A stretch of DNA of 64,000 nt from Vibrio fluvialis (GTDB taxonomy: Bacteria > Pseudomonadota > Gammaproteobacteria > Enterobacterales > Vibrionaceae), in contig NZ_UHIP01000001.1 in assembly GCF_900460245.1 (NCBI RefSeq), positions 434,001 to 498,000 of the forward strand, in the 5' to 3' direction. The position numbers were made by a program, and so were the translations under genes. Below the pieces are notes generated by a model, which saw only the letters and a program-made list of their open reading frames with translations, did not search any database and was not told the DNA's origin. The stretch's first letter is position 1. Each line of letters begins with the position of its first letter. Of this stretch, positions 45,951 through 54,467 are shown piece by piece.

Positions 45951-48197
45951 ATGCTCTCTCAGCTAAGGGATATAGTTGAACAGGTTTCAAAAGTTGAAGA
46001 TGTCTATCAGGCGTTGGATATTTTTGTAAAACAGACATGCAGTGCGATGAATACTGAATGTTGTACTGTCTATTTAGCAAACGAAGAGATGCATCGCCTG
46101 GAATTGATGGCTACTCAAGGTCTGAAATTCAAAGGCGACAAAATTCTGATCGATTTCGATGAAGGTCTGGTTGGTTTGGTGAAGCGTTCTGCCGAACCCA
46201 TCAACCTGGCTGAAGCGTCTAAACACCCCAATTTTAAATATTTCAAAGAGCTGGGCGAAGAGGTGTATAACTCTTTTCTCGGCACTCCGATTATCTACCG
46301 CAAACAAGTGTTAGGTGTGCTGGTTGTTCAGCAGAAATCACCGCGCCTGTTCAGTGAGATGGAAGTCTCTTTCCTGGTCACGCTGGCAGCGCAGCTGGCG
46401 GTGATCGTTGCACATGCGCAAACACAAGGTCACTGGCTGCTGACGAAAAAGCAGCAAGCCATCAGCGGTATTCCTGCTTCTTCTGGTGTCGCGATTGGCG
46501 AACTCTGGTGGGATGACTCACAACCTCAACTTGCGGATGTTTATCCGGCGTCGACGCTGGATATCGAGCGTGAGCACGAGTGGCTGACGCGCGCCATTGA
46601 AAATGCTCTGAGTGATTTTCGCAAGATGCGTAAGAAGCTCGACAGCGAAATCAACAAAGAAGCGCTGGCGATCTTCGATCTGTTTACCCACCTGTTGAAC
46701 GATCCGATGCTGCGTAAAGATCTTAAAGCGCAGATTCAAAAAGGCGATCGCGCCGACTGGGCACTGCGTCAGGTGGTCGAAACCTATTCCAACCGTTTTG
46801 CCCGCATGTCCGATGCTTATTTGCGTGAGCGTGCTCAGGATGTGCGTGAGCTTGGTCAGCGTCTGCTGTTTTTCCTCTACAACACTGAGCATGAGCAGCA
46901 ACAGCTGGACAAGCCTATTATTCTGGTCGTGCGTGAACTCACGGCGTCCATTCTGGCGGCTTTACCTAAAGATAAACTGCTGGCTGTCGTCTCGCTCGAA
47001 GGGGCGGCCAACTCGCACGCTGCCATTTTGTCGCGCGCGCTTGGCATTCCCGCCATCATGGGCGTGTCAGTTAACCTCAAACAGATCAACGGTAAAAAGG
47101 GCATTGTCGATGGTTACAGCGGCAAGCTGTTTATCTCGCCAGCCAAGCAGATCCTCTCTGAATATCGCGCGTTAGCCAGCGAAGAACGAGAGCTGTCGAA
47201 AATGGTTAACGAAGCCATTTCGGAACCGGCGTTTACACAAGATGGTAAACGCATCGAATTGCTGCTCAATGCGGGCTTGAGTGCTGATACCAATATTGCT
47301 ATCAACCAGGGCGTGGATGGCGTAGGGCTGTACCGGACTGAAATTTCATTCTTGTTGCAGCACCGTTTCCCGTCGGAAGAGGAGCAAATTCAGCAATATC
47401 GCACGGTGTTGGGAGCCTACCCGAGCAAGCGGGTGGTGATGCGTACGCTGGACATCGGCGGCGATAAACCTCTGCCATATCTGCCGATAGAAGAGGACAA
47501 TCCGTTCCTCGGTTGGCGCGGGATTCGCTTTACTCTCGATCACCCAGATATCTTTTTGATCCAATTACGGGCGATGATGCGTGCCAGCAGCGGATACAAC
47601 AATCTCAGCATTCTGCTGCCGATGATTTCAGGCACCAAAGAGCTCGATGATGCGCTGAAACTGATTCACCAAGCGTATGAGGAAACCCTCAAACTGGATG
47701 ATAAGGTGGTGATGCCGGAAATCGGCATCATGGTGGAAGTGCCATCAATGTTGTATCTGTTGCCACTGATTGCCGACAAAATTGACTTTGTTTCCGTTGG
47801 CACTAACGACTTAACTCAGTATCTGCTCGCCGTTGACCGGAACAATTCCCGTGTGGCTGATGTCTATGAATCGATGCACCCGGCGGTGGTCATGGCATTG
47901 AAGCAGATTCAACAAACCTGCGAGCAGTACCAGATTCCCGTCTGTGTGTGCGGTGAGTTAGCGGGTGATCCGATTGGCTCTTTGCTGTTGATTGGGTTAG
48001 GGTACACCACCTTAAGTATGAACACGTCGAACGTCGCGCGGGTGAAGTACTTAGTGCGTCACTCTGATTTAAACGATTTGCGCGTACTTGCTGACAAAGC
48101 GCTGATGCAACCGTACGGTCATGATATCTATAATATGATGCTCACACACTTCGAAGACAAAGGCTTCGCCGGCTTTGTGAGAGCGGGAAAAAAATAG
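45951..48197 (+). CDS. ptsP: Phosphoenolpyruvate-protein phosphotransferase EI-Ntr
   Basis: EI-Ntr is the first enzyme of the nitrogen PTS, passing phosphate from PEP to NPr. The 748-residue protein has an N-terminal GAF domain (about 1-160), then the EI phosphohistidine domain with GAANSHAAILSRALGIPAIMG (His about 356) and the PEP-binding barrel with LYRTEISFL, RTLDIGGDKPLPYL and SVGTNDLTQYLLAVDRNN and the catalytic Cys in CVCGELAGDP. It is two bases behind rppH, as in E. coli, and nine bases ahead of the TSUP gene. Confidence 0.95.
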   Translation: MLSQLRDIVEQVSKVEDVYQALDIFVKQTCSAMNTECCTVYLANEEMHRLELMATQGLKFKGDKILIDFDEGLVGLVKRSAEPINLAEASKHPNFKYFKELGEEVYNSFLGTPIIYRKQVLGVLVVQQKSPRLFSEMEVSFLVTLAAQLAVIVAHAQTQGHWLLTKKQQAISGIPASSGVAIGELWWDDSQPQLADVYPASTLDIEREHEWLTRAIENALSDFRKMRKKLDSEINKEALAIFDLFTHLLNDPMLRKDLKAQIQKGDRADWALRQVVETYSNRFARMSDAYLRERAQDVRELGQRLLFFLYNTEHEQQQLDKPIILVVRELTASILAALPKDKLLAVVSLEGAANSHAAILSRALGIPAIMGVSVNLKQINGKKGIVDGYSGKLFISPAKQILSEYRALASEERELSKMVNEAISEPAFTQDGKRIELLLNAGLSADTNIAINQGVDGVGLYRTEISFLLQHRFPSEEEQIQQYRTVLGAYPSKRVVMRTLDIGGDKPLPYLPIEEDNPFLGWRGIRFTLDHPDIFLIQLRAMMRASSGYNNLSILLPMISGTKELDDALKLIHQAYEETLKLDDKVVMPEIGIMVEVPSMLYLLPLIADKIDFVSVGTNDLTQYLLAVDRNNSRVADVYESMHPAVVMALKQIQQTCEQYQIPVCVCGELAGDPIGSLLLIGLGYTTLSMNTSNVARVKYLVRHSDLNDLRVLADKALMQPYGHDIYNMMLTHFEDKGFAGFVRAGKK

Positions 48198-48206
48198 GAA
48201 CAGAAT

Positions 48207-49001
48207 GTGAGTATCGAATTAATGGCCCTGTTGTTGGTGTTAGGGTCGGTAGTCGGTGTGCTGGCAGGTTTGCTGGGCATCGGCGGTGGTTTGGTCGTCG
48301 TACCGGCATTACTGTTTCTGCTGCCTCAGGCAGGTATTTCCCCTGATATTGTGATGCAACTTGCGCTGGCAACGTCGCTGGCGACGATTATCGTCACGTC
48401 GGGCTCATCGGCACTCAATCATCTCAAACTCGGCAACGTGGATATGTTTGTCGTCAAATGGCTGCTGCCTGGTGTATTGGTTGGCGGTTTTCTCGGTTCG
48501 GTGATTGCAGAGTGGATCCCCAATCAGTACCTGCCGAAGGTGTTTGGCGTGATTGTACTGGTGCTGGCGCTGCAAATGTTTCGCTCCATTCGTGCCACGC
48601 ACACCAAGCCGATGCCCGGAGCGGTGATGACCACTGTGTACGGCGGCGGTATCGGTGTGGTGTCGAGTCTGGCGGGTATTGGTGGCGGCTCGCTGTCGGT
48701 GCCCTTCCTCAATCATCATGGTGTGGAAATGCGTAAGGCTGTGGGTTCGTCGTCGGTATGCGGTTTTATGATTGCTATCTCCGGCATGCTGGGCTTTGTT
48801 CTGCACGGTTACCATGCTGAAGGCCTGCCGCAGTACAGTGTGGGTTATGTGTATTTACCTGCGCTGGTGGCAATTGCTTCCACCTCCATGCTAACCACTC
48901 GTATCGGTGCCAAGCTGGCAACTCAGTTGCCAACTAAGGTGCTTAAACGTTTCTTCGCGGTATTCCTTATGTTCGTTGCCATCACCATGTTGATGCAATG
49001 A
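48207..49001 (+). CDS. TSUP/TauE-SafE-family membrane permease
   Basis: The 264-residue protein has about eight membrane segments in two repeats, each beginning with the glycine-rich family motif: [15 protein letters not shown] (about 21-35) and [15 protein letters not shown] (about 155-169). The family carries sulfur compounds or organic anions; substrate here is unknown. The start is GTG 48207, six bases after AGGAA; the overlapping ATG at 48205 is in another frame. It lies in the rppH-ptsP-TSUP-lgt-thyA run, between ptsP and lgt. Confidence 0.88.
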   Translation: MSIELMALLLVLGSVVGVLAGLLGIGGGLVVVPALLFLLPQAGISPDIVMQLALATSLATIIVTSGSSALNHLKLGNVDMFVVKWLLPGVLVGGFLGSVIAEWIPNQYLPKVFGVIVLVLALQMFRSIRATHTKPMPGAVMTTVYGGGIGVVSSLAGIGGGSLSVPFLNHHGVEMRKAVGSSSVCGFMIAISGMLGFVLHGYHAEGLPQYSVGYVYLPALVAIASTSMLTTRIGAKLATQLPTKVLKRFFAVFLMFVAITMLMQ

Positions 49002-49032
49002 TCTGATTTTAAAAGAGAAGAGAACACTATTT

Positions 49033-49848
49033 ATGTCTCAGGGCTATCTTGAATTTCCAAACATTGACCCCGTTTTAGTTTCTATTGGGCCGATTTCTGT
49101 GCGCTGGTACGGCATGATGTATCTGATTGGTTTTATGTTTGCCATGTGGCTGGCGAACCGTCGTGCTGACAAACCCGGTAGCGGCTGGACTCGTGAGCAG
49201 GTTTCCGACTTGCTGTTTGCCGGCTTCCTGGGGGTGGTCATTGGTGGCCGTATCGGTTACGTGCTGTTCTATAACTTCGATCTGTTCTTAGCCGATCCTC
49301 TTTACTTGTTTAAAGTCTGGACTGGTGGCATGTCGTTCCACGGCGGTCTGCTGGGTGTGATCTCCGCTATGTTCTGGTACGCACATAAAAATCAGCGCAC
49401 CTTCTTTGGTGTGGCCGACTTTGTGGCGCCGCTGGTGCCGTTTGGTCTTGGCATGGGCCGTCTGGGCAACTTTATGAACGGTGAACTGTGGGGACGTGTC
49501 ACGGATGTGCCATGGGCGATTATTTTCCCGAATGCAGGACCGCTGCCTCGCCATCCGTCACAACTGTATGAATTTGTTTTAGAAGGGATTGTGCTATTCC
49601 TGATCCTCAATTGGTTCATTAAGAAGCCGCGTCCGCTGGGTTCGGTAGCCGGGCTATTCCTCGCCGGATATGGTACATTCCGCTTCCTGGTTGAATTTGT
49701 TCGAGAGCCGGATGCCCAATTAGGCCTGTTCGGCGGTATCATCTCAATGGGACAAATCCTTTCAACACCAATGATTATTGCTGGCGTGCTGCTGATGGTA
49801 TGGGCTTACAAACGTGGCCTGTATAAAGACAGCGTCGCCGCAAAGTAA
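49033..49848 (+). CDS. lgt: Prolipoprotein diacylglyceryl transferase Lgt
   Basis: Lgt adds diacylglycerol from phosphatidylglycerol to the lipobox cysteine, the first step of lipoprotein maturation. The 271-residue inner-membrane protein has seven membrane segments, [11 protein letters not shown], the essential MSFHGGLLG motif and the Lgt signature [17 protein letters not shown] (about 142-158) and the later essential Arg in [10 protein letters not shown]. Substrates in this window include NlpI and the lipoprotein at the right edge. thyA starts nine bases downstream, as in E. coli. Confidence 0.96.
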   Translation: MSQGYLEFPNIDPVLVSIGPISVRWYGMMYLIGFMFAMWLANRRADKPGSGWTREQVSDLLFAGFLGVVIGGRIGYVLFYNFDLFLADPLYLFKVWTGGMSFHGGLLGVISAMFWYAHKNQRTFFGVADFVAPLVPFGLGMGRLGNFMNGELWGRVTDVPWAIIFPNAGPLPRHPSQLYEFVLEGIVLFLILNWFIKKPRPLGSVAGLFLAGYGTFRFLVEFVREPDAQLGLFGGIISMGQILSTPMIIAGVLLMVWAYKRGLYKDSVAAK

Positions 49849-49857
49849 GGGTTCGAA

Positions 49858-50709
49858 GTGAAACAGTATTTAGATCTTTGCCAGCGCATTGTCGATGAAG
49901 GTGTGTGGGTGGAAAATGAGCGGACAGGCAAACGTTGCCTGACCGTGATCAATGCCGATTTAACTTATGATGTGGCCAATAACCAGTTTCCACTGGTGAC
50001 GACACGTAAGAGTTTCTGGAAAGCCGCGGTGGCTGAGCTGCTGGGCTACATTCGCGGTTATGATAATGCTGCGGATTTCCGTGCACTGGGCACCAAAACC
50101 TGGGATGCCAATGCTAACCTGAATGACGCGTGGCTCAACAACCCGCACCGTAAAGGTGAAGACGATATGGGCCGTGTATACGGAGTACAGGGGCGCGCGT
50201 GGGCTAAGCCGGATGGCGGTCATATTGACCAGTTGAAGAAAATTGTCGATGACCTGACGCGTGGCGTTGATGATCGCGGCGAAATTCTCAATTTCTACAA
50301 CCCGGGTGAGTTTCATATGGGCTGCTTGCGTCCTTGTATGTACAGCCACCACTTCTCGCTGCTTGGCGACACCCTGTATCTCAATAGTACGCAACGCTCG
50401 TGTGATGTCCCGCTGGGGTTGAACTTTAACATGGTTCAGGTCTATGTGTTCCTGGCGATTATGGCGCAGATCACGGGTAAGAAACCGGGTCAGGCGTTTC
50501 ATAAGATCGTTAACGCACACATCTATGAAGATCAACTGGCATTAATGCGTGATGTACAACTGAAACGTGAGCCACTGGCTGCGCCTCAGTTCCACATCAA
50601 CCCGAAAATCAAATCGCTACACGATTTGGAAACTTGGGTAACGTTGGATGATTTTGAAGTGACCGGTTACGAGTTCCACGATCCGATTCAATATCCGTTT
50701 TCGGTGTAG
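49858..50709 (+). CDS. thyA: Thymidylate synthase ThyA
   Basis: Converts dUMP to dTMP with methylenetetrahydrofolate. The 283-residue enzyme has the catalytic Cys-160 in [10 protein letters not shown] and downstream the phosphate-binding [18 protein letters not shown], with NAHIYEDQ and the C-terminal FSV close to the usual end. The start is GTG. It belongs to the longer Vibrio-type ThyA form (E. coli 264). Last gene of the rppH operon; terminator follows. Confidence 0.95.
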   Translation: MKQYLDLCQRIVDEGVWVENERTGKRCLTVINADLTYDVANNQFPLVTTRKSFWKAAVAELLGYIRGYDNAADFRALGTKTWDANANLNDAWLNNPHRKGEDDMGRVYGVQGRAWAKPDGGHIDQLKKIVDDLTRGVDDRGEILNFYNPGEFHMGCLRPCMYSHHFSLLGDTLYLNSTQRSCDVPLGLNFNMVQVYVFLAIMAQITGKKPGQAFHKIVNAHIYEDQLALMRDVQLKREPLAAPQFHINPKIKSLHDLETWVTLDDFEVTGYEFHDPIQYPFSV

Positions 50710-50721
50710 TGATGAGATAGT

Positions 50722-50748
50722 AAAAACGCTGGCTGTGCCGGCGTTTTT
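50722..50748 (+). terminator. Rho-independent terminator after thyA
   Basis: AAAAACGCTGGC (50722-50733) and GCCGGCGTTTTT (50737-50748) with one G-T pair and a three-base loop. Confidence 0.88.
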
Positions 50749-50764
50749 TATGGTTGCAGAAAAC

Positions 50765-50790
50765 AAAAAAGCTCCCCGAAGGGCGCTTTT
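50765..50790 (-). terminator. Terminator of nptA
   Basis: On the minus strand AAAAGCGCCC, a short loop, GGGAGCTTTT, with one mismatch and a T run beyond. It lies just after the nptA stop codon. Confidence 0.75.
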
Positions 50791-50804
50791 CTTATTCGTC
50801 CGGA

Positions 50805-51953
50805 TTAAGAGCTGAACGCCAGAATCATACCCGGAATCACGATGAATACCGACAGCAGGTAACCTGCAACCACAGCTTTGCTCTTAATTGCCCATTCTGA
50901 AATCGCTTCTGCACCTTTGAGTGGTAGTTCACGCAGGAACGGAACGCCGTAAATCAGCAGTGTCGCCAGCACGTTAAATGTCAGGTGGACCAGAGCGATT
51001 TGCAGTGCAAATACCGCGAATTCACCCGATACGGCTGTTGCTGCCAGCAGAGCGGTAATACAAGTACCGATGTTCGCGCCCAGCGTGAATGGGTAAACGT
51101 CACGTACTTTCAGTACGCCTGAGCCAACCAGCGGTACCATCAGACTGGTGGTAGTCGATGAAGACTGAACCAGAACCGTCACGATTGTACCCGACGCAAT
51201 ACCATGCAGAGGGCCACGACCAATTGCGTTCTTCAGAATGTCACGCGCACGGCCAACCATCAGGCTCTTCATGAGTTTACCCATCACGGTTATCGCAACA
51301 AAGATAGTGGCAATACCAAGTAAGATAAGAGCCACGCCACCGAATGTGTCACCAAATGTAGACAGCTGACCTTTCAGTGCGCCAATCACAGGTTTGGTGA
51401 TCGGTTTGATGAAGTCGAAGCCTTTCAGGCTCATGTCGCCCGTTGCCAACAATGGTGAAACCAACCAGTGAGAAATTTTTTCCAGAATGCCAAACATCAT
51501 TTCCAGTGGTAGGAAGATGAATACGGCCAGCAAGTTAAAGAAGTCATGAATAGTGGCGCTGGCAAAAGCACGCTTGAATTCCTCTTTACAGCGCATGTGA
51601 CCCAGGCTGACCAGAGTGTTGGTAACGGTAGTACCGATGTTGGCACCCATAACCATAGGAATTGCGGTTTCAACTGGCAGGCCGCCAGCCACCAAACCAA
51701 CAATAATAGAGGTGACCGTACTGGATGACTGAATCAGCGCCGTGGCAACCAAACCGATCATCAAGCCCGCAACCGGGTGTGAAGCAAATTCAAACAGGAC
51801 TTTTGCTTGATCGCCCGTTGCCCATTTAAATCCGCTGCCCACCATCGCTACCGCAAGCAGTAGCAAATACAGCATGAAAGCCAAGTTTGCCCAGCGCAGC
51901 CAACGCGTAGTCGCTGAGATTGGCGCGGCAGTGGTAGTCGCTTGGTTTATCAT
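50805..51953 (-). CDS. nptA: Na+/phosphate cotransporter NptA
   Basis: A sodium-driven phosphate carrier of the SLC34/NptII type, shown to move phosphate in V. cholerae. The 382-residue protein has two inverted halves, each with the QSSST motif: ALIQSSSTVTSIIVG and VLVQSSSTTTSLMVP, and GANIGTTVTNT/LGANIGTCITA after each. I start at ATG 51953 (MINQATTTA), six bases after GGAG; this gives the length I recall for V. cholerae NptA. Upstream lies a good Pho box (52027-52044), so PhoB-type induction by low phosphate is expected. Divergent from nhaR. Confidence 0.93.
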   Translation of the reverse strand: MINQATTTAAPISATTRWLRWANLAFMLYLLLLAVAMVGSGFKWATGDQAKVLFEFASHPVAGLMIGLVATALIQSSSTVTSIIVGLVAGGLPVETAIPMVMGANIGTTVTNTLVSLGHMRCKEEFKRAFASATIHDFFNLLAVFIFLPLEMMFGILEKISHWLVSPLLATGDMSLKGFDFIKPITKPVIGALKGQLSTFGDTFGGVALILLGIATIFVAITVMGKLMKSLMVGRARDILKNAIGRGPLHGIASGTIVTVLVQSSSTTTSLMVPLVGSGVLKVRDVYPFTLGANIGTCITALLAATAVSGEFAVFALQIALVHLTFNVLATLLIYGVPFLRELPLKGAEAISEWAIKSKAVVAGYLLSVFIVIPGMILAFSS

Positions 51954-52349
51954 TGTTTTCTCCATTGACCTTTTTATTACGTCTTCGGTCTGTTGTTGAA
52001 TCTGTGCGCGATAGTAGAGGTTAAATATTTCAGTAATATGACAATGCTGAAACAAAACGAGAGAATTGTTAATTAGGCTGTTTTATGGGCAGGTTTTATT
52101 TTGATGTTTGATTTTAAGTTTTTGTTTTGTATCATTTTATTATCAGTTTTGTCTGTTGGGTAAGAACGGGTTTAAACTCTGTTTTACAGACGAATCGTGA
52201 GCAGAGTGTGTCAGAATTGTCATATTGGAAAATCAGTAATTCGGAAAAATAAGGCATTTATTCATGTATCGTTCGTATATTTCGATGTAATTGCGACATG
52301 TCGGTTCATTTGCTATAACCAAGACTCTGTTCATCACGAGTGGCTTTCG
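51954..52349. other. 396-bp divergent control region between nptA and nhaR
   Basis: AT-rich DNA without a visible gene. The nptA side holds a Pho box and -10 (52011-52044). On the nhaR side a second Pho-like word, TTGTCATATTGG (52217-52228), lacks the second half. An in-frame extension of nhaR back to 52197 has no family support. Confidence 0.5.
52011..52044 (-). promoter_or_regulatory. Pho box and -10 of nptA
   Basis: Read toward nptA: TTGTCATATTACTGAAAT (52044 to 52027) fits the 18-base Pho box (CTGTCATAAAACTGTCAT type) in nearly all key positions. Ten bases later comes TACTAT (52016 to 52011) as -10, the layout of PhoB-activated promoters, which replace the -35 by the Pho box. Confidence 0.7.
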
Positions 52350-53240
52350 ATGTCTCATCTCAATTACAACCACCTTTATTACTTCTGGATGGTGTGCAAG
52401 CAGGGTTCCGTCACTAAGGCTGCCGACGCGCTGTTTCTTACTCCTCAAACGGTGACCGGCCAAATTAAAGCGCTGGAAGATCGTATGGCAGGCAAACTGA
52501 CTAAACGCAACGGCCGCAGCATTGAACCAACCGAGCTGGGCCAATTGGTTTTCAAGTATGCGGACCGTATGTTCGGCCTCAGTTACGAAATGCTCGATAT
52601 CGTCAATTACAGTCAACGTAACAATGTGTTGTTTGATGTTGGTGTTGCAGATGCGCTGTCCAAGCGTCTGGTGAGCAAAATACTGATGACGACGGTGCCG
52701 GATGACAACAGCATTCACTTACGCTGCTTTGAGTCGACCCACGAAATGCTGCTTGAGCAGTTGTCTCAGCATAAGCTGGATATGATTTTGTCCGATTGTC
52801 CTGTCGACTCCAGCCAGAGTCCGGGCTTATTTAGTAAGAAACTGGGTGAAAGCCATATGGGCTTTTTCTCCAGTGGCCATGTTGAAAAGGGGCGTTATCC
52901 CGCAGTACTGGAAGAGCATAAGTTATTGATTCCGGGTAGCCGCACCGCCATGGGGCGCAAAGTCCGCCAGTGGTTCGACCGACAGGGCATTCAACCTAAT
53001 ATTCTCGGCGAGTTCGACGATGCTGCACTGATGAAAGCTTTCGCACGTTACCATCCGGATGTGATTTTCATGGCACCGCTGCTGTACATGAACGAAATGG
53101 AGCAGGATCTATCGCTGCAACTCATCAGTCGGATCGAAGAAATTAAAGAAGAGTATTATGTGATATTCGCAGAACGAATGATTCAACATCCTGCGGTAAA
53201 GAATGTCTGTGATGCAGATTTTAGTAATTTGTTTGAATGA
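52350..53240 (+). CDS. nhaR: LysR-family transcriptional regulator NhaR
   Basis: In E. coli NhaR senses Na+ and activates nhaA. The 296-residue protein begins [20 protein letters not shown] with the LysR helix-turn-helix (about 5-63, [19 protein letters not shown]), and shares the effector-domain words [38 protein letters not shown], and [13 protein letters not shown] with E. coli NhaR. I start at ATG 52350 to match the family. No nhaA gene is next to it, so its target must be elsewhere; the divergent Na+-coupled nptA is a possible but unproven one. Confidence 0.92.
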   Translation: MSHLNYNHLYYFWMVCKQGSVTKAADALFLTPQTVTGQIKALEDRMAGKLTKRNGRSIEPTELGQLVFKYADRMFGLSYEMLDIVNYSQRNNVLFDVGVADALSKRLVSKILMTTVPDDNSIHLRCFESTHEMLLEQLSQHKLDMILSDCPVDSSQSPGLFSKKLGESHMGFFSSGHVEKGRYPAVLEEHKLLIPGSRTAMGRKVRQWFDRQGIQPNILGEFDDAALMKAFARYHPDVIFMAPLLYMNEMEQDLSLQLISRIEEIKEEYYVIFAERMIQHPAVKNVCDADFSNLFE

Positions 53241-53369
53241 GCGTTTTATTACTGTTAATAAATAGATTACTATCACGCCAACCGATTAAAACGCATTCTG
53301 TTGTCTTGTAATGACAGGAAAACGTGATCGGCATATTTAGGCATACTCTGTGTTCGTTGCTGTCTGATC

Positions 53370-53387
53370 GTTCATCCGATCATGAAC
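53370..53387. promoter_or_regulatory. 18-bp palindrome upstream of hlyU
   Basis: GTTCAT-CCGATC-ATGAAC, a perfect 6-6-6 inverted repeat 111 bases before the hlyU start codon. It has the form of a dimeric regulator's site and could be an autoregulatory operator. Confidence 0.5.
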
Positions 53388-53416
53388 CACCATAATAATG
53401 GGCGTTGCGAGGTAAC

Positions 53417-53475
53417 TTGCCGCTGAAGGAAGGCAATCAGGCACTAACATGATGTGCGAGAGTAGCGCTTAAGCG
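53417..53475 (+). promoter_or_regulatory. Run of small stems in the hlyU leader
   Basis: TTGCC/GGCAA (53417-53421/53432-53436), GCAC/GTGC (53441-53444/53454-53457), and the palindrome CGCTTAAGCG (53466-53475), all between the 18-bp palindrome and the ribosome-binding site. Each is short; together they suggest a folded leader. Confidence 0.35.
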
Positions 53476-53497
53476 GTTATTTCAAGGGGGCTTACTC

Positions 53498-53794
53498 GTG
53501 AACCTACAAGAAATGGAAAAGAACTCCGCCCAAGCAGTGGTGTTACTAAAAGCCATGGCGAATGAGAGACGTCTGCAGATTCTTTGCTTGTTGCACAACC
53601 AGGAACTTTCCGTGGGGGAATTGTGTGGCAAGCTGGAACTGAGTCAATCAGCGTTATCGCAACACCTGGCTTGGCTAAGAAGGGATGGCTTAGTGGAGAC
53701 GCGCAAAGAAGCGCAAACCGTGTACTACACACTCAGCAGTGATGAAGTGAAATCGATGATCGAATTGCTTCACAATTTATACTGCAAGAGCTGA
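53498..53794 (+). CDS. hlyU: HlyU, ArsR-family virulence regulator
   Basis: HlyU activates haemolysin and other toxin genes in vibrios, mainly by displacing H-NS. The 98-residue winged-helix protein has ANERRLQILCLL, the recognition region LELSQSALSQHLAWLRRDGLV (split as in the family, about 45-65) and the wing TRKEAQTVYYTL. It lacks the metal-binding cysteine motif of true ArsR. The match to V. cholerae HlyU is near complete from MNLQEMEKNSA on. The start is GTG 53498, seven bases after AAGGGGG. Confidence 0.93.
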   Translation: MNLQEMEKNSAQAVVLLKAMANERRLQILCLLHNQELSVGELCGKLELSQSALSQHLAWLRRDGLVETRKEAQTVYYTLSSDEVKSMIELLHNLYCKS

Positions 53795-53896
53795 CAAGGA
53801 TGTCTGACTGAAGTTTTTATTCTGTTCACTACGCCTATAACGATAGTTACAAAGAATAAAGAGTAAGAACTTTGGTTTTCTGCAAACACAAGCAAT

Positions 53897-53924
53897 AAAA
53901 AAACCGGCGAATGCCGGTTTTTTT
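53897..53924. terminator. Bidirectional terminator between hlyU and rpsT
   Basis: AAAAAAACCGGC (53897-53908) and GCCGGTTTTTTT (53913-53924), a 12-bp stem with loop GAAT between convergent genes. Confidence 0.93.
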
Positions 53925-53948
53925 TATCACTGGGATATCAGGCTCAAA

Positions 53949-54209
53949 TTACAGAGCTTTGATAGCAGCAGCGAAACGAGACTTATGACGAGCTGCTTTA
54001 TTCTTGTGAATAAGGCCTTTAGTTGCCATACGGTCTAGGATTGGTGTAACTACTGCGAATGCAGCAGTTGCAGCTTCTTTGTCGCCTGCAGCGATTGCAG
54101 CAACAGTTTTCTTCATGTAAGTGCGCATCATAGAACGACGGCTAGCATTGTGCTGACGACGTTTCTCAGATTGGATAGCGCGCTTCTTAGCAGATTTACA
54201 GTTTGCCAA
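53949..54209 (-). CDS. rpsT: 30S ribosomal protein S20
   Basis: S20 binds the 16S rRNA 5' domain. The 86-residue protein is [20 protein letters not shown] onward, three long helices ending [16 protein letters not shown]. The start is TTG 54209, eight bases after GGGAG; the upstream in-frame ATG at 54224 would add five residues, absent from the family, and would overlap the binding site. E. coli rpsT also starts with UUG, and that weak start is part of S20 autocontrol. Divergent from murJ. Confidence 0.95.
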   Translation of the reverse strand: MANCKSAKKRAIQSEKRRQHNASRRSMMRTYMKKTVAAIAAGDKEAATAAFAVVTPILDRMATKGLIHKNKAARHKSRFAAAIKAL

Positions 54210-54467
54210 GGGTCTAACTCCCAAAAACTTTAGTTCGGTGACAATTTAAGGGCCGGAAATATCCCCTATTTGCACTTAATTGTCAAATGATTTGTGCAAA
54301 AACCCATCTAGGCCAAACAAGTTTGGAATCGGAAGGTCTTCGCGGTTAAGATGGCGGGGATTCTAACAGTATTTTTTTGCCAATGCTAATACTTATCTGA
54401 TCTCTCACTGACATTATTTCCCGGTGAAGAAAGATAATGTTGTTTTAGCGTATTTTTCGAGGTTACC

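Noticed and set aside
53398-53460. Glycine-riboswitch look-alike words (GCCGCTGAAGGA, TCAGGCA) in the hlyU leader
   Set aside because: The order and pairing of a glycine aptamer (GGAGAG start, P1 closing stem, second aptamer) are absent, and HlyU has no link to glycine. A covariance-model search would settle it.
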